Source: Prevotella sp. (GTDB lineage Bacteria; Bacteroidota; Bacteroidia; Bacteroidales; Bacteroidaceae). From it: a DNA stretch of 64,000 nucleotides. The position numbers were made by a program, and so were the translations under genes. The notes beneath the pieces were generated by a model. It saw only the letters and a list, made by a program, of their open reading frames with translations, made no database searches and was not told the DNA's origin. The first letter of the stretch is position 1, and the number at the start of each line of letters is the position of its first letter. Below, piece after piece: positions 1 to 7,977 of the stretch. The DNA is taken from contig JAFZSL010000056.1 in assembly GCA_017619375.1 (NCBI GenBank), positions 62,001 through 126,000 on the forward strand, written 5' to 3'.

Positions 1-61
1 TCGCGAACTTCAAGTCGCGTCTCAAAGAGATATTTCATAGGGTGTTATTATATTCTTTTTT

Positions 62-135
62 CGGGCGGGCACAAGACCCAGAAACGGGCGGAGGCACAGG
101 ACCCATAAGCGGGCGGGCACAAGACCCGCCCCTAC
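62..135. repeat. GC-rich palindromic repeat, family A (three partial copies)
   Basis: Three imperfect copies of a motif reading roughly GGGCGGGCACAAGACCC lie head to tail. The last copy (about 111-131) forms a clear dyad, GGGCGGG, 7-nt loop, CCCGCCC. Related hairpins occur at 7281-7299 and 30841-30866. No coding potential is visible. It looks like a dispersed intergenic palindrome of the kind common in Bacteroidales genomes; its function is unknown. Confidence 0.7.
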
Positions 136-171
136 GACTTCGGGGGAAGGTGAGCACCAATTTTCAAAGTT

Positions 172-237
172 GCGATTAAGCGAGAGCAGACCAAGCTGGC
201 TTGGAGTCTGCCGAGCGTGAGCAACTTCGACCGAAGG
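172..237. repeat. Palindromic repeat, family B (distant copy)
   Basis: An imperfect hairpin at 186-211 (arms GCAGAC and GTCTGC, then CAAGC and GCTTG) is followed by CGAG. It matches the 80-bp tandem repeat at 55488-55647 over the hairpin and flanks. Some arm bases differ between copies but still pair: GCAGAG/CTCTGC there, GCAGAC/GTCTGC here. That suggests the fold is conserved. The element ends right at the stop of the DUF2851 gene, so it could also act as a 3' end signal. Confidence 0.7.
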
Positions 238-1539
238 TCAATCTTCAATCTTCTTCAGATACTCATACCCGAATCGGCATCGCAGGCAGTCTTTCTTGTC
301 GCAGTATTCTTTTTTGAGTTGGATGAGTGCCTGGCTGTCTCCGGCGTTCTCCACCGGCAGGCTGCACTCCTTCCACATCCTCACGATGTTGTTGTCCTCC
401 GCCTTGAGTTGTTCCAAGAGGTCGAAGGCCCTGTCGCAGAGTTGCTCGTCGCCCTTGTATCGTCCGTAGGCGAAGAGCATGGGTATGGCGGTGTTGATCA
501 TCAGCAGGTTGAGGGAGACAGCCGACAGTCGCTTCATGTTCTTCGCGCTCTCGCTGCCAAAGACATAATGTGTCTCCCAGTAAGAGGTGACACCGGTGGC
601 GAATGCCTGCTGCAACTCCTTCACCGTGCGGCACTCCACCAATTGGCTCAGTCCTGCCGTGCGTGAGTGGTAGAGCCGTGCCAGTTGTGCGATGCGGATG
701 TGGGGGAAGTTCTGCGGCCTCATCTTGAGGAATTTCCATCTCTTGTAATGGATGGGTGTGAGCGAGAACTTATGCTTGAGGTAGGCGTATTCGTTGCTCA
801 GTCGTGTGAAATAACCTTCCTGGACGGCTGTTTCACGGTAACGTTCGGGCACCGCTTCCATATCGAGCAGTCCCGCCTGCCCCATGAAGATGGCCTCCAC
901 TTGGAAGAGGTCGTCGCGGTGATGGTCCACGGCGTGCAGCGGTATGCTCTGTGCCCATGCCTCGAAAGCATCGCCGTTGACCCCGAAGCCGTAGTTGCGT
1001 GCCAGGGTGACGAAATAGCCGTCCTCCCACGACCCGTCGCATAGTGCCACCCGTTGTCGGATGGCCTGTGTCTTCTGCTCCAGACGCTCCGTCTGCAAGG
1101 CGCTCATCCAACTGTGCACCTTCAACCTTGAGAGGTTGGGGATGATTTGGTAGCAAGGGGGGTAATGGTCGGTGGTGATCAGTTGCTGGTAGTTGTCCTC
1201 CACCTCCTTGGGGACGCTCAACTGCATCTGTGGCAGTACGAGACCATTGTGGATGGTCACCACGGCGTCGACCACCCCGCAGACGTGGAGCACCACGTTG
1301 TCATAGGCGGCATCGTGGTCATGGCCATGGGCGTACCAGTCGCTTGCCTTATCGTGTATCTCCACATTGCCTACCCACAACGTGCCATCCAACTTCACCT
1401 TGGCGTTGAAGAAGTCGGGACCGGCGTGGTGGTTGTGCAGCCCGGGGTCAAGCACCTCCACCACCTTGTGGTCGGTGGTTTCCAGCGTCCCCAAGGGGAA
1501 CAAGCGGTGTTTCCAGCAGTAGTGCAGCAATGCTTCCAT
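238..1539 (-). CDS. DUF2851 family protein
   Basis: A 433-aa soluble protein matching the DUF2851 family, which is widespread in Bacteroidetes and has no established function. Family hallmarks visible: an N-terminal block with GPDFFNAKV, then GNVEIH, ASDWYAHGHD and a YDNVVLHV strand (residues about 40-90), and a cysteine-containing C-terminus (CDKKDCLRCRFGYEYLK). The His/Asp-rich N-terminal block could bind metal, but that is inference. No signal peptide or membrane segment is present. The start gives a normal family N-terminus (MEALLHYCW). A promoter -7 element TATCTTTGC lies upstream on the minus strand at 1619-1627. The gene is monocistronic in this window; xerD ends about 180 bp upstream. 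Confidence 0.85.
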   Translation of the reverse strand: MEALLHYCWKHRLFPLGTLETTDHKVVEVLDPGLHNHHAGPDFFNAKVKLDGTLWVGNVEIHDKASDWYAHGHDHDAAYDNVVLHVCGVVDAVVTIHNGLVLPQMQLSVPKEVEDNYQQLITTDHYPPCYQIIPNLSRLKVHSWMSALQTERLEQKTQAIRQRVALCDGSWEDGYFVTLARNYGFGVNGDAFEAWAQSIPLHAVDHHRDDLFQVEAIFMGQAGLLDMEAVPERYRETAVQEGYFTRLSNEYAYLKHKFSLTPIHYKRWKFLKMRPQNFPHIRIAQLARLYHSRTAGLSQLVECRTVKELQQAFATGVTSYWETHYVFGSESAKNMKRLSAVSLNLLMINTAIPMLFAYGRYKGDEQLCDRAFDLLEQLKAEDNNIVRMWKECSLPVENAGDSQALIQLKKEYCDKKDCLRCRFGYEYLKKIED

Positions 1540-1618
1540 AAAAAGCCTTTTTGTCTGTTGTCCTTATGCAAATATGGTCGAACCTTTCGGGGTTACACGC
1601 TTTGCAATGCAAAGATAA

Positions 1619-1627
1619 CTTGTTATT
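1619..1627 (-). promoter_or_regulatory. Predicted -7 element for the DUF2851 gene
   Basis: TATCTTTGC on the minus strand matches the Bacteroidetes -7 consensus TAnnTTTG, about 80 nt upstream of the DUF2851 start. No good TTTG -33 box is seen at the usual spacing, so this is a partial match. Confidence 0.45.
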
Positions 1628-1718
1628 TTGAATTGAGAAAATCCATAGCCATAAATCTTCCCATACCACCTACAAACCCATAAGCCCCACTAAGCCCATT
1701 AGACCCATTCAAAACCTC

Positions 1719-2663
1719 TCACCTGTTATTCCTCGGATGGTGGTCCAGAATTTGTTGTCTCAATGTGGTCATGTCGATGTGGGTGTATATCTCCGTCGTG
1801 CCTATGCTCTCATGACCGAGCATGGCCTGGATGGCCCTCAGGTCGGCGCCCCCCTCCAGCAATGCAGTAGCGAAGGAATGCCTGAGGGTGTGGGGGCTGA
1901 CTGTCTTCTTGATACCGGCGTCCTCTGCCGTCTTCTTGATGATGATAAGCACCATCGTGCGCGTGAGGTGTGCGCCACGGCGGTTGAGGAAGACATAATC
2001 TTCCTCTCCGGGTTTGATGTCCATGTGGCAACGACTGTCGAACCACAGGGCCAACTCATCAATGGCACGGCGCGAGATGGGTACGAGACGCTCCTTGCTT
2101 CCCTTACCCATCACCCGCACATAACCCTCGTCAAGGTAGAGTTGCGAGAGGCGCAGGGTTACCAGTTCCGTCACCCTCAGTCCGCAACTGAAGAGCACTT
2201 CGATGATGGCGCGGTTGCGATGCCCCTCCCACTTGGAGAGGTCGATGGCCTCCTCCATGCGGTCCACCTCCCGGGTGGAAAGCACCTCCGGCAGGTGGTC
2301 GCCCAACTGCGGCGACTCCAACAGTTCGGTGGGGTCGTTCTCTATGCGGCGGTCGATGACGAGGAAGCGGTAGAATGAGCGCACGCCGCTGAGGATGCGG
2401 CATTGCGAGCGCGGCCCTATGCCGATGTCGTGCAACCCTGCTGCGAAATGGCGCAGGTCGTCGAGCGTGGCATCCTCCAAAGCAATGCCCTCACCCTGGA
2501 GATAGTTCATCAACTTCTGCAAGTCGCGCATGTAGGCATCAAGCGTATTAGGCGACATGTTGCGTTGCAAGCGCAGATAGCGACGGTAGGCCCTCACAAC
2601 ATTAGTCTCGCTTTTCTTGTCGGTTTCCATTTTTTTGAGTAATTTTGCGCCGTCGTCCATCAA
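1719..2663 (-). CDS. xerD: Site-specific tyrosine recombinase XerD
   Basis: Tyrosine recombinase of 314 aa. The N-terminal SAM-like core-binding domain spans about residues 20-105 (MSPNTLDAYMRDL motif). The catalytic domain carries the full set of active residues: R163 (GLRVTEL), K187 (MGKGSKERLVP), H258 and R261 (HTLRHSFA), H284 (LGHESI) and nucleophile Y293 (EIYTHID). Length and motifs fit chromosomal XerC/D proteins that resolve dimers at dif, rather than phage or conjugative integrases; no attachment site or mobile element is nearby. The longest start (MMDDGAK) lies about 15 nt after a predicted transcription start; an internal Met at residue 12 is an alternative. It is divergent from aroQ. 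Separating XerC from XerD by eye is uncertain, though the HxxR context favours XerD. Confidence 0.9.
   Translation of the reverse strand: MMDDGAKLLKKMETDKKSETNVVRAYRRYLRLQRNMSPNTLDAYMRDLQKLMNYLQGEGIALEDATLDDLRHFAAGLHDIGIGPRSQCRILSGVRSFYRFLVIDRRIENDPTELLESPQLGDHLPEVLSTREVDRMEEAIDLSKWEGHRNRAIIEVLFSCGLRVTELVTLRLSQLYLDEGYVRVMGKGSKERLVPISRRAIDELALWFDSRCHMDIKPGEEDYVFLNRRGAHLTRTMVLIIIKKTAEDAGIKKTVSPHTLRHSFATALLEGGADLRAIQAMLGHESIGTTEIYTHIDMTTLRQQILDHHPRNNR
2640..2648 (+). promoter_or_regulatory. Possible -7 element for aroQ operon
   Basis: TAATTTTGC fits the Bacteroidetes -7 consensus and lies 62 nt upstream of the aroQ start, inside the 5' end of xerD on the other strand. No convincing -33 box was found, so confidence is limited. 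Confidence 0.35.
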
Positions 2664-2684
2664 GGCAACATGGACAACACGTGT

Positions 2685-2693
2685 GCAAAGATA
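2685..2693 (-). promoter_or_regulatory. Predicted -7 element for xerD
   Basis: TATCTTTGC on the minus strand, a full match to TAnnTTTGC, lies about 22 nt upstream of the xerD start and so would give a very short leader. No TTTG box is seen at the ideal spacing. It faces away from aroQ. Confidence 0.5.
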
Positions 2694-2710
2694 ACAATAA
2701 TTCCCGAAAT

Positions 2711-3136
2711 ATGAGAATACAAATTGTCAACGGCCCTAACTTGAACTTGTTGGGCGTGCGCGAACCAGGCATCTATGGTAGCGACTCCTTCGAGACCTAC
2801 CTCCCCCTGCTGCGCTCCCGATACCCCGATGTGGAAATAGAATACTACCAGAGCAACATCGAAGGGGAGATGATTGACAAGATGCAGGCGGTGGGGTTCG
2901 ACTACGACGGCATCATCCTCAACGCGGGTGCCTACACACACACCAGCGTGGCGCTGCACGACTGCATCCGCGCCCTCAAGACACCGGTGGTGGAGGTGCA
3001 CATCTCCAACGTGCACAAGCGGGAGCCGTTCCGCCACCATTCCATGATAAGCAGTGCTTGCACCGGTGTCATCTGCGGCTTCGGCCTTGACTCCTACCGG
3101 CTGGCCTTGGAGGCCCTTTTGGCGATGAAGCAATGA
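2711..3136 (+). CDS. aroQ: Type II 3-dehydroquinate dehydratase
   Basis: A 141-aa class II dehydroquinase, which converts 3-dehydroquinate to 3-dehydroshikimate in the shikimate pathway. The family's landmarks are all present: NGPNLNLLGVREPGIYG near the N-terminus, with the catalytic Tyr at about residue 22 on the flexible lid; QSNIEGEMID; NAGAYTHTSVAL; and EVHISNVHKREPFRHHS. The last two blocks supply the active-site Asn/His and substrate-binding residues. The Met at 2711 is chosen because it begins the conserved MRIQIVNGPN; longer upstream extensions lack family similarity. The stop overlaps the next start by 4 bp (ATGA), so it is translationally coupled to the O-methyltransferase. Confidence 0.95.
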   Translation: MRIQIVNGPNLNLLGVREPGIYGSDSFETYLPLLRSRYPDVEIEYYQSNIEGEMIDKMQAVGFDYDGIILNAGAYTHTSVALHDCIRALKTPVVEVHISNVHKREPFRHHSMISSACTGVICGFGLDSYRLALEALLAMKQ

Positions 3137-3774
3137 ACGACAGCCAGCGCCTGGAGGACTATGTCCTCGCCCATATCGAACCGGAAGGGGAATACCTGCA
3201 TCGCCTGTGGCGCGCCACCAACATCCACCTGCTGGCAGGACGGATGGCCAGCGGACATCTGCAGGGAAGGTTGCTGAAGATGCTCGTGCAGATGATACGG
3301 CCGAAGCACATCCTCGAAATCGGCACCTTCAGCGGCTACAGCGCCATCTGCATGGCAGAGGGATTGGAAACAGGCGGAAAGGTGTACACCTTCGAAATCG
3401 ACGACGAGTTGGAGGATTTCACACGGCCGTGGATAGAACAGTCGCCTGTGGCGGAGCGCATAGCATTCTTCATCGGCGACGCCATCACCGAAGCACCGAA
3501 ATTAGGCATCACGTTCGACATGGTGTTCCTCGATGGCGACAAGCGCACCTACATCCAGGCCTATGAGATGGCGCTGCAAGTGACCCGCCCCGGCGGATTC
3601 ATCCTCGCCGACAACACGCTATGGGACGGACACGTGGTAGATGCGGCCTATGACGGCGACGCCCAGACACGCGGCATCCTGGCATTCAACGACCATGTGT
3701 CGTCGGACCAACGTGTGGAGCAAGTCATCCTGCCCCTGCGCGACGGTCTGACGATTGTAAAGATTAAAGATTAA
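3133..3774 (+). CDS. SAM-dependent O-methyltransferase (class I, family 3)
   Basis: A 213-aa methyltransferase of the catechol/caffeoyl-CoA O-methyltransferase type. SAM motif I is clear (HILEIGTFSGYSA, residues about 59-71), followed by an acidic residue for the ribose (FEIDDE) and the metal/substrate block VFLDGDKRTY and ADNTLWDG, which in this family provides Asp/Asn ligands for a divalent metal. The substrate cannot be told from sequence; bacterial relatives act on catechols or modified tRNA bases. It overlaps aroQ by 4 bp, indicating one operon. The coding end runs into an AT-rich stretch of AATTAAAGATT-like repeats. Confidence 0.85.
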   Translation: MNDSQRLEDYVLAHIEPEGEYLHRLWRATNIHLLAGRMASGHLQGRLLKMLVQMIRPKHILEIGTFSGYSAICMAEGLETGGKVYTFEIDDELEDFTRPWIEQSPVAERIAFFIGDAITEAPKLGITFDMVFLDGDKRTYIQAYEMALQVTRPGGFILADNTLWDGHVVDAAYDGDAQTRGILAFNDHVSSDQRVEQVILPLRDGLTIVKIKD

Positions 3775-3871
3775 AAATAAAAATTAAAAATTAAAGATTA
3801 AAAAATGAGCCATTCACTTTTTCAAGTGGATTCAATTATTAATTTTTAATTATAAATTATTAAATAAAAAA
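3775..3871. repeat. AT-rich spacer with AAATTAAA repeats and a weak hairpin
   Basis: A 97-bp spacer made largely of repeated AAATTAAAAATTAAAGATT units. A small dyad (CACTT, 4-nt loop, AAGTG) in its middle is followed by a T-containing AT tract. It may separate the aroQ transcript from rbfA, but the hairpin is too weak to call a terminator. Confidence 0.4.
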
Positions 3872-4207
3872 ATGCAAGAAACAAGACAAAACCGCATCGC
3901 ACGACTGCTGCAGAAGGAACTCAGTCTGATATTCCAGTCGCAAACGCGCATGATGCACGGGGTGATGGTAAGTGTGACCCGCTGCCGCATCTCGCCCGAC
4001 ATGAGCGTCTGCACGGCCTACCTGAGCATCTTCCCCGCGGAAAAAGGAGAGGAAATCATCGGCAATGTGAACGCCAATGTGAAAACCATCAGGTATGAAC
4101 TGGGTACTCGTGTGCGCAATCAACTGCGCATCATCCCCGAACTGCGTTTCTTCATCGACGACTCACTCGACTACATCGACCACATCGACGAACTGCTGAA
4201 GAAATAA
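3872..4207 (+). CDS. rbfA: 30S ribosome-binding factor A
   Basis: A 111-aa protein of the RbfA family, a KH-fold factor that binds immature 30S subunits and helps process the 16S rRNA 5' end. The recognisable features are an N-terminal helix (RQNRIARLLQKELSLIFQ), the VSVTRCRISPDMSVCTAYLSIFP strand-turn-strand region, and the C-terminal IPELRFFIDDSLDYIDHIDELL block, which matches the family's PELRFxxDxS...I. Length is normal. The permease gene starts 3 bp after its stop, so the two are almost certainly co-transcribed. The start is preceded by an A-rich stretch, normal for Bacteroidetes translation initiation. Confidence 0.93.
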   Translation: MQETRQNRIARLLQKELSLIFQSQTRMMHGVMVSVTRCRISPDMSVCTAYLSIFPAEKGEEIIGNVNANVKTIRYELGTRVRNQLRIIPELRFFIDDSLDYIDHIDELLKK

Positions 4208-4210
4208 GGA

Positions 4211-5464
4211 ATGAATTTCCCCTTCTACATCGCCCGACGCTATCTCTTCTCCAAGAAGAGCACCCACGCCATCAACCTCATCAGCGCCATTTCGGTGCTC
4301 GGTGTGGCCATAGCCACCATGGCCATGGTGGTCACGCTCAGCGTCTTCAACGGCTTCCACGACCTGGTGGCCACATTCTTCACCTCTTTCGACCCCCAAC
4401 TCAAAGTGTCGCCCGCCAAGGGTAAGACCGCGCCGAGCGACGACCCCATCCTCACCCAGATCAAAAACCTTCCCGAGGTGGATATCGCCATGGAATGTGT
4501 GGAAGACCAGGCCCTCGCCATCTATGAAGACCGCCAGGCCATGGTGATGATCAAAGGCGTTGAGGACAATTTCAACCAACTGACGCATTTCAGCGAGATT
4601 CTCATTCCCGACAAAGGTGCCGACATCGACTTCCATGCCGCCAACCTTGAGTTCGGCGTCCCTGGCTCCCGTCTGGTACAAGTGCTGATGAGAGGCAACT
4701 CCGGCTGGCGCAACTATTTGCACATCTTTGCCCCGGAACGCGAGGGCCAACTCGACATGACGAATCCAGAAGCCGCCTTCGTGGAGGACTCCTTGCTCTC
4801 CACTGGCAACGCGTTCAATATGAACCAGCCGAAATACGACGCCAACTACATCATCACCTCCATCGCCTTCGCACGCAACCTCTTCGGGCAGCAAGGCATG
4901 CTCTCCTCACTGGAAATCCGCCTGAAGCCGGGTTCCGACTTCGATGATGTGAAAAAACAAATGAGGAAGTTGGCTGGTGACAAATACCTGGTGGAAGACC
5001 GCTATGAACAGCAAGCCGACACCTACAAAATCATGAACATCGAGAAATACATCGCCTATGTGTTTCTCACGTTCATCCTCATGGTGGCCAGTTTCAACAT
5101 CATCAGTTCGCTCTCAATGCTCATCATCGACAAGAAAGAGGATGTGAACACCCTGCGCAACCTTGGTGCATCCAACAAGCAAATCTCAAAGATATTCCTC
5201 TTCGAAGGGCGCATGATCACTTTGGGAGGTGCCATCCTCGGCATACTGCTGGGACTGCTGCTCTGCTGGATGCAGCAACGCTTCGGTCTGGTGGCCTTGG
5301 GAAACAGCAGCGGTTCCTTCATCGTCGATGCCTACCCCGTTAGCGTGCATGTCTCGGATGTCATCCTCATCTTCTTCACCGTCATCGTCGTGGGGTGGAT
5401 AGCCGTGTGGTACCCCATCAGGCACCTCAGCAAAAGACTGCTCGAAAATGGCGCAAAGGAATAA
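4211..5464 (+). CDS. LolC/LolE-type ABC transporter permease
   Basis: A 417-aa inner-membrane permease with the MacB/FtsX architecture. An N-terminal membrane segment follows the positively charged FYIARRYLFSKKSTHAINLIS (the typical LolC/E start); a periplasmic domain spans about residues 55-270; three C-terminal membrane segments lie at about 280-300, 330-352 and 380-400. The cytoplasmic loop IDKKEDVNTLRNLGASNKQISKIFLFEG is the coupling helix that contacts the ATPase. By family it should extract lipoproteins from the inner membrane for delivery to the outer membrane, but no ATPase partner (LolD) lies alongside. It follows rbfA by 3 bp; downstream is a hairpin-rich region. Confidence 0.85.
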   Translation: MNFPFYIARRYLFSKKSTHAINLISAISVLGVAIATMAMVVTLSVFNGFHDLVATFFTSFDPQLKVSPAKGKTAPSDDPILTQIKNLPEVDIAMECVEDQALAIYEDRQAMVMIKGVEDNFNQLTHFSEILIPDKGADIDFHAANLEFGVPGSRLVQVLMRGNSGWRNYLHIFAPEREGQLDMTNPEAAFVEDSLLSTGNAFNMNQPKYDANYIITSIAFARNLFGQQGMLSSLEIRLKPGSDFDDVKKQMRKLAGDKYLVEDRYEQQADTYKIMNIEKYIAYVFLTFILMVASFNIISSLSMLIIDKKEDVNTLRNLGASNKQISKIFLFEGRMITLGGAILGILLGLLLCWMQQRFGLVALGNSSGSFIVDAYPVSVHVSDVILIFFTVIVVGWIAVWYPIRHLSKRLLENGAKE

Positions 5465-5825
5465 GCCATGCTTTCCTCCCTTGCATCATCTTACCACATT
5501 TCCTCAGCCGGGGTGTGCACGGGACCCTGAAAGGGTCAATTCTCAATAGCCAGGGTGTGCGTAGCACCCCTGGATGGAAATGCAACGGGGGACTTTGACC
5601 CTGATGGGGTCACCCAAGTTTGCTGTTGGGGCACTCTTTCAGAGTGCAGGCTAATCCTTCATGCCTGCCGCAGGTCCTACGGACACTACGGTTATTGAAA
5701 GGTGACGCTTTCAGCGTCATAGATTTCCGTTGTGTTTTTCATTCCGACCCCGGCTTTGGACTTATTCTTCTTCAATCTCTTCTGATTTCCCCCATTTCAG
5801 AGGTATGCCAGAGGGTCTTTTCCAA
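5465..5825. repeat. Hairpin-rich island between convergent genes
   Basis: This 361-bp gap between the permease and murI holds no credible gene. It contains a string of short, mostly perfect dyads: GACCC/GGGTC (5523-5537), CCAGGG/CCCTGG (5550-5573), GACCC/GGGTC again (5597-5611), GCACTCT/AGAGTGC with a TTC loop (5631-5647) and GACGCT/AGCGTC with a TTC loop (5704-5718). A GGGTGTGC phrase also occurs twice (about 5510 and 5553). The repeated loop sequences and regular spacing suggest a composite repetitive element. It may also terminate transcription from both sides, although none of the hairpins has a strong T tract. Confidence 0.65.
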
Positions 5826-6671
5826 CTACCCCCCAAGGTCGACGTGCTCGGCACAGACGTGCTCTCGGAGGAAGAGTCTCGCCCTTTCCGAGAATTTCTC
5901 GGCACTCTCGGTGGTGAGGTAACGCATATGGCTTCCCTTGCTGCAACGCTCCTCCATTTCCGGATGACGCTGCAAATAAGAGAAGAGGCTTTCCGCCACA
6001 TAATCCCCCTGACACACAGCCCTCACCCCCGGTTTCAAGTGTTTTTCTATCATGTGCAAGAGGATGGGATAATGGGTGCAACCGAGTATGATGGTGTCGA
6101 TGCTGCGGTCTTTCTCCATCATTTTTTCTATGTCTTTCCTGACAAAATAATCGGCCCCCGGGGTGTTCACCTCGTTGTTTTCCACCAGAGGCACCCACAT
6201 GGGGCACGCCATCCCGGTCACCTGGATGTCGGGGTAACGCTTTGCAATCTCTATCTCATAACTTTGGCTTCTAATCGTGCCATCCGTGGCAAGTATGCCC
6301 ACATGGCGTGTACGGGTGAGTTGTCCCACGACCTCTGCCGTAGGGATGATGATGCCCAGCACGCGCCTGTCGGGATCGATATGCGGGAGGTCGTTCTGCT
6401 GGATGGAACGCAAGGCCTTGGCCGACGCCGTGTTGCATCCCAGAATGACGAGATGGCATCCCAGTTCGAAAAGGCGTATCACCGCCTGCCGGGTGTATTC
6501 GTAAACCACGTCGAACGACCTTGGTCCATAAGGTGCGCGAGCGTTGTCTCCCAGATAGACATAGTCATACTGTGGCATCCGCCTTCGGATTCCCTCGAGG
6601 ATGGTGAGTCCTCCGTAGCCGGAGTCAAACACGCCAATGGGTCCGGGCCCGATAGGCAAGGCACTACTCAT
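5826..6671 (-). CDS. murI: Glutamate racemase
   Basis: A 281-aa MurI, which makes D-glutamate for peptidoglycan. The two catalytic cysteines are in their expected motifs: C79 (LGCNTAS) and C198 (LGCTHYP, with H200). The N-terminal PIGVFDSGYGGLT (D16, S17) and YLGDNARAPYG motifs bind substrate. Length is typical. Its start overlaps the stop of the third OmpH-like gene by 4 bp, making it the last gene of the long envelope cluster. No UDP-MurNAc-Ala activation extension is present. Confidence 0.95.
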   Translation of the reverse strand: MSSALPIGPGPIGVFDSGYGGLTILEGIRRRMPQYDYVYLGDNARAPYGPRSFDVVYEYTRQAVIRLFELGCHLVILGCNTASAKALRSIQQNDLPHIDPDRRVLGIIIPTAEVVGQLTRTRHVGILATDGTIRSQSYEIEIAKRYPDIQVTGMACPMWVPLVENNEVNTPGADYFVRKDIEKMMEKDRSIDTIILGCTHYPILLHMIEKHLKPGVRAVCQGDYVAESLFSYLQRHPEMEERCSKGSHMRYLTTESAEKFSERARLFLREHVCAEHVDLGG

Positions 6672-7174
6672 CTGACCGCCTCCTTTATCAATAGCGACAC
6701 ATCCTCGCCCATCTCAGGATTGATGTATGGGCAGGCGTCGCCATCGGTGTTGAGGATAAAAGCATAGCCCCGCTCTGCACCAATTTTGTCCAGCGCTCCC
6801 TGCAATTTCTTCTTCAAAGGCGCCAAGGCATCCACCTCGGCTTGTTGCAACAATCTCTGCGCCTCAGCCTTGAACGCGACATTCTTCTTCAGCAACTCCT
6901 GCAATTCCGTCTGTCGCTTCTGCAAGATGGTGGGTGCGAAATCACTCCTACCGTCAAGGAAATCCTCATACTTGCGGTTGAACTCATCCTCCACACGCTT
7001 CATTTCCTGGTCGTATTTCGACTTCAGGTCATTGAGATTCTCTTGTACGAGAACGTATTCCGGCATCGTCTTGATGGCTTCTTCGTAACTGAAATAGCCA
7101 AACATCTTCTGCTGTGCCGCTGCCATTTGAGGCAGCAACACCGTCGCCAACAAAACAAAGAAAAGTCTTTTCAT
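6668..7174 (-). CDS. OmpH/Skp-family periplasmic chaperone (copy 3)
   Basis: A 168-aa exported protein of the OmpH/Skp family. It has a signal peptide (MKRLFFVLLATVLLPQMAAAQQ), a conserved start of the mature part (FGYFSYEEAIKTMPEY), a long Lys/Glu-rich coiled coil (about residues 50-110) and a compact C-terminal strand (GYAFILNTDGDACPYINPE). Skp trimers hold unfolded outer-membrane proteins between the Sec translocon and BamA. The start at 7174 is chosen because it begins the signal peptide; ten upstream codons do not fit. It overlaps murI by 4 bp. It is one of three paralogues downstream of bamA and the most divergent at the C-terminus. Confidence 0.88.
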   Translation of the reverse strand: MKRLFFVLLATVLLPQMAAAQQKMFGYFSYEEAIKTMPEYVLVQENLNDLKSKYDQEMKRVEDEFNRKYEDFLDGRSDFAPTILQKRQTELQELLKKNVAFKAEAQRLLQQAEVDALAPLKKKLQGALDKIGAERGYAFILNTDGDACPYINPEMGEDVSLLIKEAVR

Positions 7175-7204
7175 ATCGCTCAAGATATTGGAAAAGCCCC
7201 CCAA

Positions 7205-7356
7205 GAATCCCGTAGCAAAAACAAGGCTCGGAGTTCTCGAAGGGCTCGGGGGTTTAAGATGGGTAGGGGTGATTTGTAGAGGCGGGTCTTACACCCGCCC
7301 TGTCAGAGTATTCGGAGTAATCAGAATACTTGGAAATATCTGAAAACCCGTAGGTA
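7205..7356. repeat. Spacer with family A hairpin and a second dyad
   Basis: Between two ompH copies lies a GC-rich hairpin at 7281-7299 (GGCGGGT, loop CTTAC, ACCCGCC) of repeat family A, followed by a weaker dyad AGTATTC/GAATACT (7307-7330). On the minus strand these would form in the mRNA between the second and third ompH genes and could reduce read-through into the third copy and murI. Confidence 0.55.
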
Positions 7357-7860
7357 TTATTTCATTTTGGCAATCTGGGCCTTCACCTCAGCGGTGAGGT
7401 CCTTGCTGATGGTATCATTGATGTAAAGCACTGAGCCACTGGCCACGTCCATCACATATACATATCCACCGCTCTTGGCCACGGTCTCGATGGCCTGGCG
7501 CACCTTGGTGAGGATGGGTTGCATCTTTTCCTGCTGAGCCTTTTGGAACTCCTGCTGGCTCTGCTGTGCCTGCTGCTGCACCTTGGCGTACATCTCTTGC
7601 AGTTTCTGCTCTGTCTCTTGCTGCTGTGTGGCATTCATCGAACTCTTCTTCTTGTCATAGTCCTCTGCCTGCCTTTGGAATTCATCCTGTGAAGCCTGCA
7701 GCTCGTTCTCATATTGCTTGGCTACGGCCTCTATCTCACCCTTGGCACGACTGTAGTCGGGAAGCGACTGCACGATGGCGTCAGTATCCACATGCCCGAA
7801 CTTCTGTGCGAAAGTTGCCATAGGAGCGAGCAACATCAACATAATGATAATTTTTTTCAT
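7357..7860 (-). CDS. OmpH/Skp-family periplasmic chaperone (copy 2)
   Basis: A 167-aa exported OmpH/Skp-like protein. The signal peptide is MKKIIIMLMLLAPMATFAQ; the mature part begins KFGHVDTDAIVQSLPDYSRA, the family signature. A very Gln-rich coiled coil follows (about residues 60-125, QQQETEQKLQEMYAKVQQQA), then the C-terminal YVYVMDVASGSVLYIND strand. The start at 7860 gives the signal peptide at the N-terminus. It is separated from copy 1 by 117 bp and from copy 3 by 182 bp that hold a hairpin. Role as for the family: keeping outer-membrane proteins soluble in the periplasm. Confidence 0.9.
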   Translation of the reverse strand: MKKIIIMLMLLAPMATFAQKFGHVDTDAIVQSLPDYSRAKGEIEAVAKQYENELQASQDEFQRQAEDYDKKKSSMNATQQQETEQKLQEMYAKVQQQAQQSQQEFQKAQQEKMQPILTKVRQAIETVAKSGGYVYVMDVASGSVLYINDTISKDLTAEVKAQIAKMK

Positions 7861-7977
7861 TTCTTTTTGAATTAAAATAGTTATTGCTTGTTTCTTTTTC
7901 AAATGCGGTGCAAAATTAATTAATGCGTATCGTAACTCAAAATTATTTCAGTTTTTTTCACGCAATTCATCAAGGTG

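Noticed and set aside
1667-1700. Degenerate CCCATTAGA-type decamer run after xerD
   Set aside because: Visible as a loose low-complexity repeat of three to four units, too degenerate to support a defined element.
1719-2663. Tyrosine recombinase as evidence for a mobile element
   Set aside because: Family features and core-gene neighbours fit XerD; no att repeats, relaxase or cargo genes are present.
5730-6767. Long plus-strand open frame opposite murI
   Set aside because: It is the antisense of murI, which has complete catalytic motifs; the opposing frame shows no family features.
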